From the NCBI RefSeq assembly GCF_000426245.1, contig NZ_AUEZ01000013.1, forward strand, positions 62,001 to 126,000: DNA of 64,000 bases, given 5' to 3'. The translations under genes and the position numbers were made by a program. The notes beneath the pieces were generated by a model. That model was not told the origin of the DNA, did not search any database, and saw only the letters and a list, made by a program, of their open reading frames with translations. Below are positions 42,888-52,276 of this stretch, piece by piece (position 1 is the first letter of the stretch; every line of letters begins with the position of its first letter). The stretch is from Bradyrhizobium sp. Ai1a-2. GTDB lineage: Bacteria > Pseudomonadota > Alphaproteobacteria > Rhizobiales > Xanthobacteraceae.

Positions 42888-43322
42888 TCACCCCACATCG
42901 GCCTTCAACAACACCCGCAGCGCTTTCGGAATCGGCTGCGCCTTGCCCTCGCTGATGAAGGCAACGCGTACCTGCGCCTTCACCAGCACGTCCTCGCCTC
43001 GCCGCACTTCCTGCGCCAGCGTGATCGAGGCGCCCTTCACTGCGACCGGCCAGGTCACGACGTCGAGCACGTCGTCCATCCGCGCCGGCCGCAGGAAGTC
43101 GATCTGCATCGAGCGAACGACGAACGCAAAGCCCGGCGTCTCGACCTCGGTCTCCGCGAACAGCGCATGCTGCTCGGCGCCCATCAGTCGCAAATGATTG
43201 GTGCGGCCGCGCTCCATGAAGCGCAGATAATTGGCGTGATAGACGATGCCGGAAAACTCTGGTTTGACGATATCGCAACAGAAGTCTAACGCCTTGATTT
43301 CATTGGGTCGCTGGAAGACCAT
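42888..43322 (-). pseudogene. Acyl-CoA thioesterase (YbgC-type), 5'-damaged duplicate
   Basis: From GIVYHANYLRFMERGRTNHL onward the sequence is a full hotdog-fold thioesterase, ending KAQPIPKALRVLLKADVG. The N-terminus reads MVFQRPNEIKALDFCCDIVK in place of the RVYYEDTDFSG stretch that supplies the catalytic Asp in this family. The break is just before FSGIVYH (here PEFSG). The intact paralogue lies immediately upstream (43343-43786), so this is a tandem duplicate with a replaced 5' end. An ATG at 43322 exists without a good ribosome site. It is probably not functional. Confidence 0.75.
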
Positions 43323-43342
43323 AGCATGAACGAGGGGCAGAT

Positions 43343-43786
43343 TTATCTGGGCCCTTCCATAGCAAGCCTCAGCGACTTCGGTATGCGCTGCGCCTTTCCG
43401 CCTGAGATAAACGCCACGCGTACACGCGCCGTGACTAGGAGATCGTCTCCCCGCCTGCATTCCTGCAGCAAGGCGATCGACGCGCCCCTCACCTCTTGCG
43501 GGACCGTGACGACGTCGAGCAGGTCGTCCAAGACCGCCGGTCTTAGAAAATCGATTGTCATCGAACGGACAACGAAGGCAAAGCCGGGCGCATCGGTCTG
43601 CCCGTCGTTGAGCAGCGCTTGCTGATTGGTTCCGAGTAGGCGCAAGTAATTCGTTCTGCCGCGTTCCATGAAGCGCAAAAAATTCGCGTGATAAACAATC
43701 TGGCCAGCGTCGGTATCTTCGAAATAAACGCGGACCTGCATATGATGGCGGCCGTCGCGAATTTCGCCATCAAGAGAGGCTGTCAA
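43343..43786 (-). CDS. YbgC-type acyl-CoA thioesterase
   Basis: The 147-residue hotdog-fold protein contains RVYFEDTDAGQIVYHANFLR then FMERGRTNYLRLLGTN. The Asp in EDTD is the catalytic residue, and the family signature Y-H-x-N-x-L-x-F-x-E-R-x-R is complete. It uses an apparent TTG at 43786 (homologues share the DGEIRDGRHH leader); ATG 43741 is the only in-frame ATG. It hydrolyses short- to medium-chain acyl-CoA or related thioesters. YbgC is usually near tol-pal, but here no tol-pal genes are visible and a damaged copy lies just downstream. Confidence 0.88.
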   Translation of the reverse strand: MTASLDGEIRDGRHHMQVRVYFEDTDAGQIVYHANFLRFMERGRTNYLRLLGTNQQALLNDGQTDAPGFAFVVRSMTIDFLRPAVLDDLLDVVTVPQEVRGASIALLQECRRGDDLLVTARVRVAFISGGKAQRIPKSLRLAMEGPR

Positions 43787-43879
43787 AGAACGGTTCCCGT
43801 TAATGCGCTTCTGAGATCAATTGTCTTGCACAGAGGCGCCTTCCTCAGCAAGCGCCAATCGTCTTGGGCTTGGCGGCGC

Positions 43880-44040
43880 TATGATCCGCAAAATGCCGTC
43901 TTTCCTAAGCGCACGGGCGATGCGACTATTGCCGTGTTCGCTTCAGCGCGAGCTGCGATCGACGCCGTAGTTAGGGCCCAGCGGGAACTGAAACTATCTT
44001 TGCCGATGGGTACTTGCACCGGCAGGGTTGGTGTTGACGT
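43880..44040 (+). pseudogene. Relic of a class III nucleotide cyclase domain
   Basis: The forward frame reads GDATIAVFASARAAIDAVVR then AQRELKLSLPMGTCTGRVGV. This follows the G-D-x-x-x-A-V-F-x-x-x-x-x-A-I-x-x-A ... G-x-H-T-G-x layout of cyclase-ATPase proteins such as the one at 20887, with degenerate metal and GCT-G-R positions. No start, no ATPase half and no TPR remain. Its 3' part overlaps, in antisense, the last residues of the TIR-WD40 gene ending at 43994, marking a recombination joint. Confidence 0.6.
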
Positions 44041-47000
44041 GCCTAGGCGCAAGCGATCCGGCCCAGCTCAGGAGGTCGAGGACATCGGTGGCGTAGACGG
44101 AGGCGCCCTCATTGGCGATGAGAAGCTTGCGCCCGTCGGGAGAGAAGACCAGGGAGGCAACGTCTCCTCCAGGCTTGAACGTGATCAGTGAGTGACCGGT
44201 GGCAGCGCTCCACAGTCGCACGGTCCCGTCCTGGCTCGCGGTGGCCACATAGCGTCCGTCCGGCGAGAATCTGGCGTCCGAGATGCGACCGGTGTGTCCG
44301 ATCAAGACCGTCTCCAGTGCACCGGTCTTGGCATTCCAAAGTCGTGCTGTACGGTCCCGGCTCGCAATCAGGATCCGCCTGCTGTCCGAACTGAAACTTT
44401 GGCCTGTAAAATAGTCGTCGGGGCCGTGGGGCATCTCCAGCCGCCCGAAGCTTTTGCCAGTCTTGAGGTCAAAGAGCGTCGCCGCGTGTTCGCGCCCGCT
44501 GTTGCTAATCTGCAATCCGAACATCCCGTCGGAAGAGAAGACGAGGGAATCGGATCGAGAGTCCTGGTCGAGTTGGTACTGAACTTTCGACAGCGCCCAG
44601 TCCCAGCGACGGACCACGTTCTTGAAGTCCGTCGTCATGACACCCGAGCCGTCGGGCGTAAACTCCGCCGCATGGACGGTCTCGTCGTGCGGGAGGCGCG
44701 CCACGGGCTTGCCGCTGGCAGCATCCCATACGCGCGCGGTCTTGTCATCTGCTACCGTGACGATACGTAAGCCGTCTCCGGTGAAGGCAGCTTTCCGTAT
44801 CGCCTCGTCGTGGCCCACGAGTTGTCGTGATTGCACGTCTGCCCCGAGGTCGAAGACATTCGCGGTCTTGTCCTCTCGGTCGAAACAGACCATGCGGGTC
44901 AGGTCGGTTGAGAACACGGGATCGCCGCGACAGGTGGCGACCTGGGCAATGGGCAGCGTGCCGGACGGAGCCCAGATTTCGACACGACGGTTTTCGGAAT
45001 GGTCGCCGACGAACGCCAGCCGCTGACCATCCCCAGAGATCGCGCGAAAGTCCATGGAGGATCGTTGCCCGCCCGTTGCCGGCAGCCCGTTTGCGGTCCT
45101 GCCGTTCCAGAAACTGCAGGTGCCTCCTTTTGCGCAAGTCGTGGCCTCACCACTATTACCGAGAAATGCCGCTAAATTCACGTGCTTGCCGGCGTCCAGC
45201 GCCAGCAGCGGGTGCGTCTTCTTGACGTCCCAGATCTGCACGGTCTGGCCACCGTCCGTGGTCGCGATCGTTTCACCGTCCGGCGAGGCGGCCGCGGTCT
45301 TCAGCGTCGCCGGTCCGCCGCCGAGAATGAGCGGTGGCTCGCTCAGATCTCCCGCGTTCCAGAGCCGTACCGAGTTGTCCCGGCTCGCGGTGACGATGCG
45401 CTTGTCCTGCGCCACCAGAGATGCCGAGAAGATGACTTTGGTATGCCCGGTGCCGCTCTCCTTCGGGCGCATGTTGGCGGCGTCCCACCGGGTGATGCTG
45501 CTGTCGCTGTTCGCCGTGAAAAAGGCCTTGCCGTCGGCAGAGAAGGCCGCGTGCTTCAGTTCGGCGGGAAAGTCACTGCCGAACTTTCGGATCAGCTTGC
45601 CCTTTCGGGCGTCCCAGAGGCCTGCCTGACCTTGCCACTCCATCAGCACGACCGATCGGCTGTCCGGCGTGAATAGCACTCTTTCGACGCCGCGGATCGG
45701 CGAGCTGCCTTGCTGCTCCCTGGCCTCCTTCCGTGTCAGCGGCCAACCAACCGTGCTCACATGCTTGGCGGTGTGAGCGTCGCGGATTTCGGAGACGTCG
45801 CAGCCTGATCCCCAGATGGCCAGCAGGCGGGAGTCCGGGGAAAAGGCTGCATGAGCAGAAGAATCCTCGCAAATTGTGAATGCATCGATCTTCGTCCCAG
45901 CTCCGTCCCAAAATGTGGCGTCGCCGTTGTCATAGATCGCCAGGATTCTAGTATTGTCCGGAGAGAACGACACCTGCGTTGCCCGCGGTCGCTGATTGTC
46001 GCTGTTGTTCGGGTCAGGCGCCCCCTCGCGGGTGAACACGAGCTGCTCGCTTTCGATGTCCCAGACCTTGACGGTGCCGTTGTCGGCGCCCGCGGCAACG
46101 CGCCCGGCATCCGACGTGAGGGCGACGGACAGGACCTTGCCATCGTGACTGAAGGTCCGCTTCAGCGTTCCGCTCGCGGTGTCCCACAGGCGGACCGTCT
46201 TGTCGTCGCTGGCGGTCGCCACCGTCGTGCGGTCGGAAGCGAAGACGATGGCGTTGACCGGCCCGTCGTGGAGGAGAACCAGCCGCACCAGCGGAGCCTC
46301 GATCACTCCGCCCAGCGCTGCCTGTGCCTCCTCGCTCGGTGTTCTCGCTGCGGCCGCCATCGCAAGGGCAAGGGCCTGCGCCGGATCGTAACTGGCCATG
46401 AGCTGGGATTGTGCGGCCAACTGGCGGGATTCGGCTAGGTGCTGCTGGTTGAGCGCATACCAGCCGAAGGCCGTTGCTGCCACGGCGAGACACAGGAAGA
46501 GGGACATCATGAGGACCACGATGCGGATGGTTCTGCGCCGCAGCGCGCGCTCTTCGCCGCGGAGCTGTCCCCAATCCATGCCGGGATAGAACCGCAGCAG
46601 AATCTGATGGACGTCCTCGATCAGTTCCTCGCGCAGGGTGAGGCTGCCGGGGTTCGCGATGATCGCGGGGCGCCGGTCCCGGACCGACGCCCAGAGCGGC
46701 TCGGCGGCAAGGCCGTCGCTCAGGGCGGGCGGCAGCAGCGTGCGGCGGATGTCGTCCCAGCTCTGCGCGTCGCCCTCCGTCAGCACGATCAGGACCTGTC
46801 CGTCCCGCGGCCGGCTGAACCAGTGCATGGCCTCCATCTGCATGCCGCGGCTGTCGCGGGCCGCGGGCGAGGCTAGAACGATCAGATGGGTGGAGCGGTC
46901 AATTCGGTCGAACAGCTCGGTTTCGAGATTGGAGCCCGCCGGCAGCGAGGACAGGTCGCGGAAGATCGTCTTCGCCCTCGGCTTGTACCACGGGCAGAGA

Positions 47001-47176
47001 AACCGATGGATGATCGACTGAATGACCGGAGCGACGTTGCGGTCCGCCTTCAGGCTGTAGGAGATGAAGCCGTCGTATCTGGACGCGCCATCGACCCAGA
47101 GCAGGGCACTAAGCCACGCCGGCAGAAATTGTCGCCAACGCTTTGGAGGCGAAACATCCAGCTCGACGTAGCTCAT
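43994..47176 (-). CDS. TIR-transmembrane-WD40 protein
   Basis: The 1,060-residue protein has a TIR domain at about 34-135 (YDGFISYSLKADRNVAPVIQ; THLIVLASPAARDSRG; GMQMEAMHWFS with Glu at about 115, the position of the NADase catalytic residue). A membrane segment is at about 218-240 (VVLMMSLFLCLAVAATAFGW), then a coiled region QQHLAESRQLAAQSQ. At least ten WD40 blades follow (TVRLWDTASGTLKR, TVKVWD, SVRLWN, VQIWD, TARVWD, TARLWN, TVRLWS). ATG 47176 is used; the frame runs on to 47224. A cytoplasmic TIR anchored to a large propeller suggests a sensor-effector. It is divergent from a second such protein (48307) and is next to SLOG, NDT-like and trypsin genes. Confidence 0.9.
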   Translation of the reverse strand: MSYVELDVSPPKRWRQFLPAWLSALLWVDGASRYDGFISYSLKADRNVAPVIQSIIHRFLCPWYKPRAKTIFRDLSSLPAGSNLETELFDRIDRSTHLIVLASPAARDSRGMQMEAMHWFSRPRDGQVLIVLTEGDAQSWDDIRRTLLPPALSDGLAAEPLWASVRDRRPAIIANPGSLTLREELIEDVHQILLRFYPGMDWGQLRGEERALRRRTIRIVVLMMSLFLCLAVAATAFGWYALNQQHLAESRQLAAQSQLMASYDPAQALALAMAAAARTPSEEAQAALGGVIEAPLVRLVLLHDGPVNAIVFASDRTTVATASDDKTVRLWDTASGTLKRTFSHDGKVLSVALTSDAGRVAAGADNGTVKVWDIESEQLVFTREGAPDPNNSDNQRPRATQVSFSPDNTRILAIYDNGDATFWDGAGTKIDAFTICEDSSAHAAFSPDSRLLAIWGSGCDVSEIRDAHTAKHVSTVGWPLTRKEAREQQGSSPIRGVERVLFTPDSRSVVLMEWQGQAGLWDARKGKLIRKFGSDFPAELKHAAFSADGKAFFTANSDSSITRWDAANMRPKESGTGHTKVIFSASLVAQDKRIVTASRDNSVRLWNAGDLSEPPLILGGGPATLKTAAASPDGETIATTDGGQTVQIWDVKKTHPLLALDAGKHVNLAAFLGNSGEATTCAKGGTCSFWNGRTANGLPATGGQRSSMDFRAISGDGQRLAFVGDHSENRRVEIWAPSGTLPIAQVATCRGDPVFSTDLTRMVCFDREDKTANVFDLGADVQSRQLVGHDEAIRKAAFTGDGLRIVTVADDKTARVWDAASGKPVARLPHDETVHAAEFTPDGSGVMTTDFKNVVRRWDWALSKVQYQLDQDSRSDSLVFSSDGMFGLQISNSGREHAATLFDLKTGKSFGRLEMPHGPDDYFTGQSFSSDSRRILIASRDRTARLWNAKTGALETVLIGHTGRISDARFSPDGRYVATASQDGTVRLWSAATGHSLITFKPGGDVASLVFSPDGRKLLIANEGASVYATDVLDLLSWAGSLAPRHVNTNPAGASTHRQR

Positions 47177-47249
47177 GGAATCACTCGGGAAACGGGACGG
47201 AAAACGCGAGCCGGCCGCAGGCAATGGACGATCGCGCTGGCACGTTACC

Positions 47250-47540
47250 TTGCCGCGTCACCGATGCTTTTACAACTGGCAGTGTCGGCCGCGGCCGGTC
47301 TTTGCTGGCGCAGGACTCGACGACATGCTCGGTCAGTGGGACCTCTCGACCACCGAGCGCAGCACGACCTGCATCGTCACGCTCTAGCTCGACGCGGCGG
47401 GGCAGGGCTCCAGGCTCGAGCCCGTCTGCAAGACCGCGCTGCCGTTCACCAAGGACATCGCAGCCTGGAGCGTCAAGGGTCTCGGCATCGCGCGGCTGAA
47501 CGACAGAGCCGCAACGGGACTGACGCCGGGCACCGTCATC
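47250..47540 (+). pseudogene. Inh/Omp19-type protease inhibitor relic with in-frame stop
   Basis: In the forward frame LGQWDLSTTERSTTCIVTL is followed by a TAG stop (47385-47387) and then, still in frame, LDAAGQGSRLEPVCKTALPF and TKDIAAWSVKGL. The G-x-W-x-x-x-x-x-x-x-x-x-C-x-V-x-L ... C ... F ... W spacing matches AprI/Inh or Omp19 metalloprotease inhibitors. The intact relatives are periplasmic. Here the gene is dead, lying between the two TIR-WD40 genes. Confidence 0.7.
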
Positions 47541-47750
47541 AAACGCCGGTAGACGAGATCATGCTGAACCAGTTGGATGAGCACACGATGCAGCCGATCG
47601 GAGCCCTCGAGGATCGCGCGGCGGGCATCCAGCATGGCCTCAATCATCACAGAAAATACTGGACCGTTGTGCTCGAGCAGTTTCCGGACGCGTGCTTCGT
47701 AGCCCTGCGACCCACGGATCCTATCAGCAAGCCACGCTCGCAGCGGCCGC
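47500..47750 (-). mobile_element. IS110-type transposase fragment
   Basis: The reverse frame reads RGSQGYEARVRKLLEHNGPV then ARRAILEGSDRLHRVLIQLV and YRRLMTVPGVSPVAAL. The R-x-x-M-T-x-P-G-V-x-x-x-x-A-L phrase is the diagnostic start of the C-terminal (transposase_20) half of IS110 transposases. No ends or catalytic N-terminal half remain. The fragment lies directly against the inhibitor relic. Confidence 0.72.
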
Positions 47751-48306
47751 TACCGTCGTGAGCCACCGCCCGCAGGCTTGCTAGCTATCAACGAGAGCCC
47801 GTAACAATATCTGGGACAATTCTCGACCTCGAGGACGCGGATACGTCGAAAGATCGAGGTATCGACTGATGGTTGAAGGATATTCAACACATCCATTCCA
47901 GCGTGGAAAGAGCACACATGGCGAAACCCTTCGCCACAAGATGAACTATTTTTGCGCCTTGAGTAATTGCTCGGTGTAGTGCTTTTCACGTCAACTGATG
48001 CGTGTATATTCGTCTAAGGCTCCCCTGCCGTCAATTTCTATTTTGGTCCGCGGATAGGAAGTTGAGCTGTAGTGTTCATTGATCAGAAGCGCCAGTTCCC
48101 GCACATTTTTGTGTTCGTCTCAGAAGGTGACGACACAACGGCATACGACGACGAAGAGTTACTCGCGGCTCCATGGAAGCGAGAATATGTGATTGAAAGG
48201 CTGGCGGTTGTGGGGTGTTGGTTGATCCGATTGAGAAATGGACAGCCGCGGCCGGTGATCCGAAGGCTCCCCACGGAGTTAACCCGATCCACCGCCCTGG
48301 AGAGCC
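47751..48306. other. Gap with no supported gene
   Basis: Only short, non-credible frames are visible between the IS110 relic and the second TIR-WD40 gene. The leader of that gene (GGAGAGCC before ATG 48307) ends the gap. Base composition is more AT-rich around 47880-48110 than in flanking genes. Confidence 0.5.
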
Positions 48307-51282
48307 ATGGTGACACCGACGGCGCCCGTTGACCTGCATCGATCGTCTGGCGCTCAGGCCGCCGTCCCCGAGCTGCTTGCGGCGGAAGGGCTCATCAAGG
48401 TCTTCATTTCCTATTCGCGGCACGATGCGCCATTCGTCGAACAACTCGGCGCTGCATTGCGGGCACGGGGGATCGACGCCTGGATCGACCGCCGCGAGAT
48501 CACGCCGACGGCCGACTGGTTACAGCGCATCGTTCAAGGGATTGTTCAATCGACATTTTTCATATTTGTAGTCTCGCCGCGATCGGTCGCCTCCGAAGTC
48601 TGCGCGGTCGAACTCCGCCACGCGGTCGAGCTCAACAAGCCGCTCGTGCCCGTGATCCTAGCCGAAGCGGCCGTGCCCGATCTGCTTCAGGCGGTGCAAT
48701 GGTGCGACTTCAGGGATCCTGCTGCGTTCGACGCTGCGTTGACGTCGTTGGAGGCGGCGCTCCGCCGCGACCCGGAATGGCTCGCTATACATGGTCGGCT
48801 TGCAGCCGCGGCCACTGAGTGGCAAGCGCGCAAACGGCCGTGGGCCGCGCTGCTGCACGGCGGGTCAATCACTGAGGCGATGCAATGGCTCGCAGCGGCT
48901 GATGGGGTTCGCCGCCGACCCACCGAACTGCAGCGCACCTATGTACACGCGAGCCGGCTATTTTCGGCCCGTTGGAAGCAGGTCTCCGGCGCCGTCGTTG
49001 CCGTCCTCCTAGTGATCGCTGGCCTCGGATTCTGGGCGGAGCAGCGGCGGGCGCGCGAAGGCGCCGCCCGCGAGCTGGCCAATCGCGCACTGCAGTTGCG
49101 GACCGCCGATCAGGGCGCATTGACCGAAAGCACGTTGATGCTGGTGGAGGCGGTTCGCGAACTGGCTGATCTTGGGCAGCGTTCGCCAGACATCGACGCC
49201 ATGCTGCGGGAGGGCATGCGGATGCTGCTTCGCCCGCGCGCCGTCGGCGAACATCCGAACGGAGTCGGTGGCATGGCGGTCGCCCTGGACGGCAAGTCGA
49301 TCGCCACTTTCGCGTTTGGTACCGACGTCTCTGCCGTCTGGAACGACCGCTCGGATTCAACCGTGCGGCTCTGGGACGTTCCTGCGTCGACGCCTGTGGC
49401 CACGTTGCCGCATCCGGATCCCGTGAGAGCTGCGGCGTTCGACGGTCGCGGCGGCCTCGTTACTGGCACCGTCGGTGGTTTGGTCTCATTCTGGAATTTA
49501 CAGAAGGTTCGCTCTGGCGCTCCTGCGTCCGAACGTTCCATCGATCTCGGTGCGCCCGTCGGCAGCATCGCGGCACAGCCATCCGGGGCGGTCGCCGCAG
49601 GCACCGGTGGCAAGCTATGCGCCTGGGACGTCGAAACGCACTCGCAGCGCTGGTGTGCCGAGGACACCAACGGTGAGGGCCTGTTGTTGGTCGCGCTATC
49701 GCCCGACGGCGGCTTGGTGGCGAGCGGGGGTCAGAAAGGCTCGATCGAAATTCGTGAGATGCCAACCGGTAAGGTCGTGCGCACGCTGCACCACCGCTCG
49801 GGCGCGGCGATCACATCACTCGCGTTCAGCCCGGGGGCGAACCAGCTCGCGTCTGGTGACGATAAGGGCGAGTTGCATGTGTGGACCATGCCGGACGGCG
49901 ACGATCAATACACCGTTGCCCACCGCGACGCAGTGACAGCAGTGACTTACTCGGCTTCCTCCGCGACTTCGCCTTTCGTCGTGACAGTGAGCAAAGACCG
50001 CTCTATTCGCATCCTCGACTGGTCGATGTTCGACGCCTGGCGGGTAGAGGAATTCAAGACAGACTATGCGCTATGGCGTGTGGCCGTTGATCCCGGCGGC
50101 CGGTTTGTCGCCGTGGCACGCGGTGATGGCTTTGTTGACCTCTTGGGCCGACAGGAGGGCAAGTTGGTCGGCCGCGTGCGCATTCCCTCGGGCGACGTGG
50201 CGACGGGCTTATCATTTCTGCCTGGCGACCTGCTTGCTGTCGTCGATGGGGGCCAGGGCGTGCGCTTCCTGGAGGTTACTGCCGGGACCGACGCATGGGT
50301 CGAGAATGCGGCGGTCGATCTCGATCATATGGCAATGTCCGCATCAGGCGTTCTCCTGGGCGCGGACTTCGCCGGCACCGGTTATGTGCTGGGGCTTGCG
50401 AACGGACGGCCGCGACCGCTGGTGCCGGCTCCAGCGCTACCCCCGGTTGGTGCGCTAGCGTTCGCCCCCTTCGGCGACAGGGTCGCCGTCGTTGACGACC
50501 ACGCGCAGGTGCTACGTGTGCTCGCTTGGCCTAGCGGACGGGAGCTCGCCCAATGGCCAGTGGAGGAAAATGTGGGTGCTGTCACCTGGCACCCCGGACG
50601 CGACGTCGTAGCCGTTGCACGGCGTGACGCCAACGTGCGCCTTTACGAGGTCCCGACCGGCCGACTGCTTGATGGCACGGACGCCGGCGCCACCGCGCTC
50701 TCTTTCTCAGCGGACGGTACCTGGTTGGCCTTTGTGGTGCCCTATCAGGGCTTGCGCTTATGGCGCTGGGGCGTCGGCGGAAAGCCGGTTGCGCCCGCCG
50801 GTACCGGCGATGTCCGGTTGGCCGTATTCTCGCCGTCCGCCGCGCTGCTGCTGACCGCGAGCAACAGCGGCGTCGTGCGTGCGTCGAAGATATCCGATGG
50901 AGAAGCGGGCCTCGAGCTGCGGCAGGCTTGGGCGGCCGCCCCCTGCGCCGAGCCGACGGCGCTTGTGGTAAGCCGTGACGGCAGCCTGGCCGCAGCGGGC
51001 TGCGAAGACGGGCGCATCCGATTGTTCATCGTCGCGACCGGCGTGGCGATCTCTGAACTCCACTATCCCGGCAAGCTCGCCACACTTGCCTTCTCGCCAG
51101 AGGGGGCCGTGCTGCTGGCCGGGGGCGACAATGGTCTGCGCGGCTTTCTCGTCTCAGGCGTCGATCTGGTGCAAGAGGCGTGCTCGCGGGTTTCCCGCAA
51201 CCTCACGATGGCTGAATGGCAGCGCGACCTCGGCGCACGGGCGTGCCGACCCACCTGCCCGGGCTTGCCCGCCTGCGGATGA
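48307..51282 (+). CDS. TIR-transmembrane-WD40 protein
   Basis: The 991-residue protein has a TIR domain at about 31-145 (IKVFISYSRHDAPFVEQLGA; DAWIDRREITPTADWLQRIV; SVASEVCAVELRHAVELNKP). Glu102 of the C-x-x-E is the catalytic position of TIR NADases. A basic linker and a membrane segment at about 227-244 (SGAVVAVLLVIAGLGFWAEQ) follow, then a heptad-like stretch. About twelve WD40-type blades come next (STVRLWDVPASTPVA, GSIEIREMPTGKVV, GELHVWTMPDGD). The C-terminus LVQEACSRVSRNLTMAEWQR resembles the SLT/TPR-like cap often found after such propellers. GGAG precedes ATG 48307. It heads a co-directional row of six genes. The TIR here is of the standard kind, unlike the divergent TIR at 47176. 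Confidence 0.92.
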   Translation: MVTPTAPVDLHRSSGAQAAVPELLAAEGLIKVFISYSRHDAPFVEQLGAALRARGIDAWIDRREITPTADWLQRIVQGIVQSTFFIFVVSPRSVASEVCAVELRHAVELNKPLVPVILAEAAVPDLLQAVQWCDFRDPAAFDAALTSLEAALRRDPEWLAIHGRLAAAATEWQARKRPWAALLHGGSITEAMQWLAAADGVRRRPTELQRTYVHASRLFSARWKQVSGAVVAVLLVIAGLGFWAEQRRAREGAARELANRALQLRTADQGALTESTLMLVEAVRELADLGQRSPDIDAMLREGMRMLLRPRAVGEHPNGVGGMAVALDGKSIATFAFGTDVSAVWNDRSDSTVRLWDVPASTPVATLPHPDPVRAAAFDGRGGLVTGTVGGLVSFWNLQKVRSGAPASERSIDLGAPVGSIAAQPSGAVAAGTGGKLCAWDVETHSQRWCAEDTNGEGLLLVALSPDGGLVASGGQKGSIEIREMPTGKVVRTLHHRSGAAITSLAFSPGANQLASGDDKGELHVWTMPDGDDQYTVAHRDAVTAVTYSASSATSPFVVTVSKDRSIRILDWSMFDAWRVEEFKTDYALWRVAVDPGGRFVAVARGDGFVDLLGRQEGKLVGRVRIPSGDVATGLSFLPGDLLAVVDGGQGVRFLEVTAGTDAWVENAAVDLDHMAMSASGVLLGADFAGTGYVLGLANGRPRPLVPAPALPPVGALAFAPFGDRVAVVDDHAQVLRVLAWPSGRELAQWPVEENVGAVTWHPGRDVVAVARRDANVRLYEVPTGRLLDGTDAGATALSFSADGTWLAFVVPYQGLRLWRWGVGGKPVAPAGTGDVRLAVFSPSAALLLTASNSGVVRASKISDGEAGLELRQAWAAAPCAEPTALVVSRDGSLAAAGCEDGRIRLFIVATGVAISELHYPGKLATLAFSPEGAVLLAGGDNGLRGFLVSGVDLVQEACSRVSRNLTMAEWQRDLGARACRPTCPGLPACG

Positions 51283-51515
51283 TGTACAACGATCATGGTT
51301 CGAGCCCCACGGCTCGTTTGGACCGTCAGCCCGAGTACGAGCCGGTAACGCTGTAGTCGTGGCGCTTTGTCTTGGCGAAGGGTCTGCATGCCGATCGGCG
51401 GCTCCAAGATTCTGATTCTTCCAGCGTCAGAGTGACGAAGTGGCGCATCGTCCGTTTCCGAATCACGCTTCTGCCCGCTTTTGTTATAGAGTGTCTAAAA
51501 CTGATTGGGGTCCAC

Positions 51516-52076
51516 ATGCCAATCTCGCTTCTATTTACAGGCCACATGATCGATGTGCCGGATCGCCCCGAGCCGCGCTTTCCTGCCTCGCTCGAAGGGG
51601 CCGCTGGCGCGCGCATTGCAGAGGCTGTCACGCCCTACGCGGCCAGATCAGCTTCCGGAGAACGAGCTTTGGGGTTTGCCAGCGGCGCGCAGGGTGGAGA
51701 TATCCTTTTCCACGAACAGTGCCGAGCTCAGGGCATCGATACCGTGATCGTACTCCCGTTTGCACCGGAAGTGTTCGTCGGCACATCCGTGCAAGGGGTG
51801 GGGAGCGATTGGGAACAGCGCTTCTGGGAGCTGTGGAACGCCACTCCGGAAGCCCGGCGTGAGGGCATGAATTTGCCCGTGTCGGACGACGCTTACGGCG
51901 CCTGCAACACCCGGCTGCTGGAGTTGGCTCGCAACAACGGCGATGTGCATTTGATTGCCTTGTGGGATGGAAAGGGTGGGGACGGTCCCGGCGGAACAGC
52001 CGATCTCGTTTCCCGCATCCAGGCCACCGATACGCCGGATATCTTTTCGCCGGCGAGCCTCGGGACGGGCAATTGA
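51516..52076 (+). CDS. Stand-alone SLOG-like domain protein
   Basis: The 186-residue protein starts MPISLLFTGHMIDVPDRPEP. A Rossmann-like core follows: GFASGAQGGDILFHEQCRAQ (glycine-rich S-G-A-x-G-x-D loop, the SLOG/YpsA-type phosphate site), GIDTVIVLPFAPEVFVGTSV and HLIALWDGKGGDGPGGTADL. The same order is repeated in the C-terminus of the protein at 52277 (GHRIDEPGR..PRFPA; ASAAPGTDVIVHELC; LALWDGNATGDARGGTADMV), so they are homologues. SLOG domains bind nucleotides or NAD-derived signals. It lies 233 bases after the TIR-WD40 gene. Assignment to SLOG is from motif order. Confidence 0.8.
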   Translation: MPISLLFTGHMIDVPDRPEPRFPASLEGAAGARIAEAVTPYAARSASGERALGFASGAQGGDILFHEQCRAQGIDTVIVLPFAPEVFVGTSVQGVGSDWEQRFWELWNATPEARREGMNLPVSDDAYGACNTRLLELARNNGDVHLIALWDGKGGDGPGGTADLVSRIQATDTPDIFSPASLGTGN

Positions 52077-52276
52077 TCCTTCTGCCTGTAAGGAACGTGT
52101 GCACCGATATTCATAATGAGGTGAAATAGTTCACACACCATTGGTAACCCGTTCGACTATTTTTGAGGGGCACTCTTGTGATTATGCGGTCGCTTGAAGA
52201 TAAGCGGCCGCATTGTCGTGTCGAAAACAGAAGCCGCGCAAGAAGGTAATTGATCGGAAACGAGGGGGCGCGACCA

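Noticed and set aside
47750..47989. Minus-strand 79-codon frame after the IS110 relic
   Set aside because: No transposase motif or ribosome site. It could not be joined to the relic.
48072..48332. 86-codon forward frame before the second TIR-WD40 gene
   Set aside because: GTG start, no motif, and it overlaps the true ATG and ribosome site at 48307.
51290..51330. GGTTCGAGCCCC resembling a tRNA T-loop
   Set aside because: No acceptor, anticodon or D-arm pairing could be built around it.
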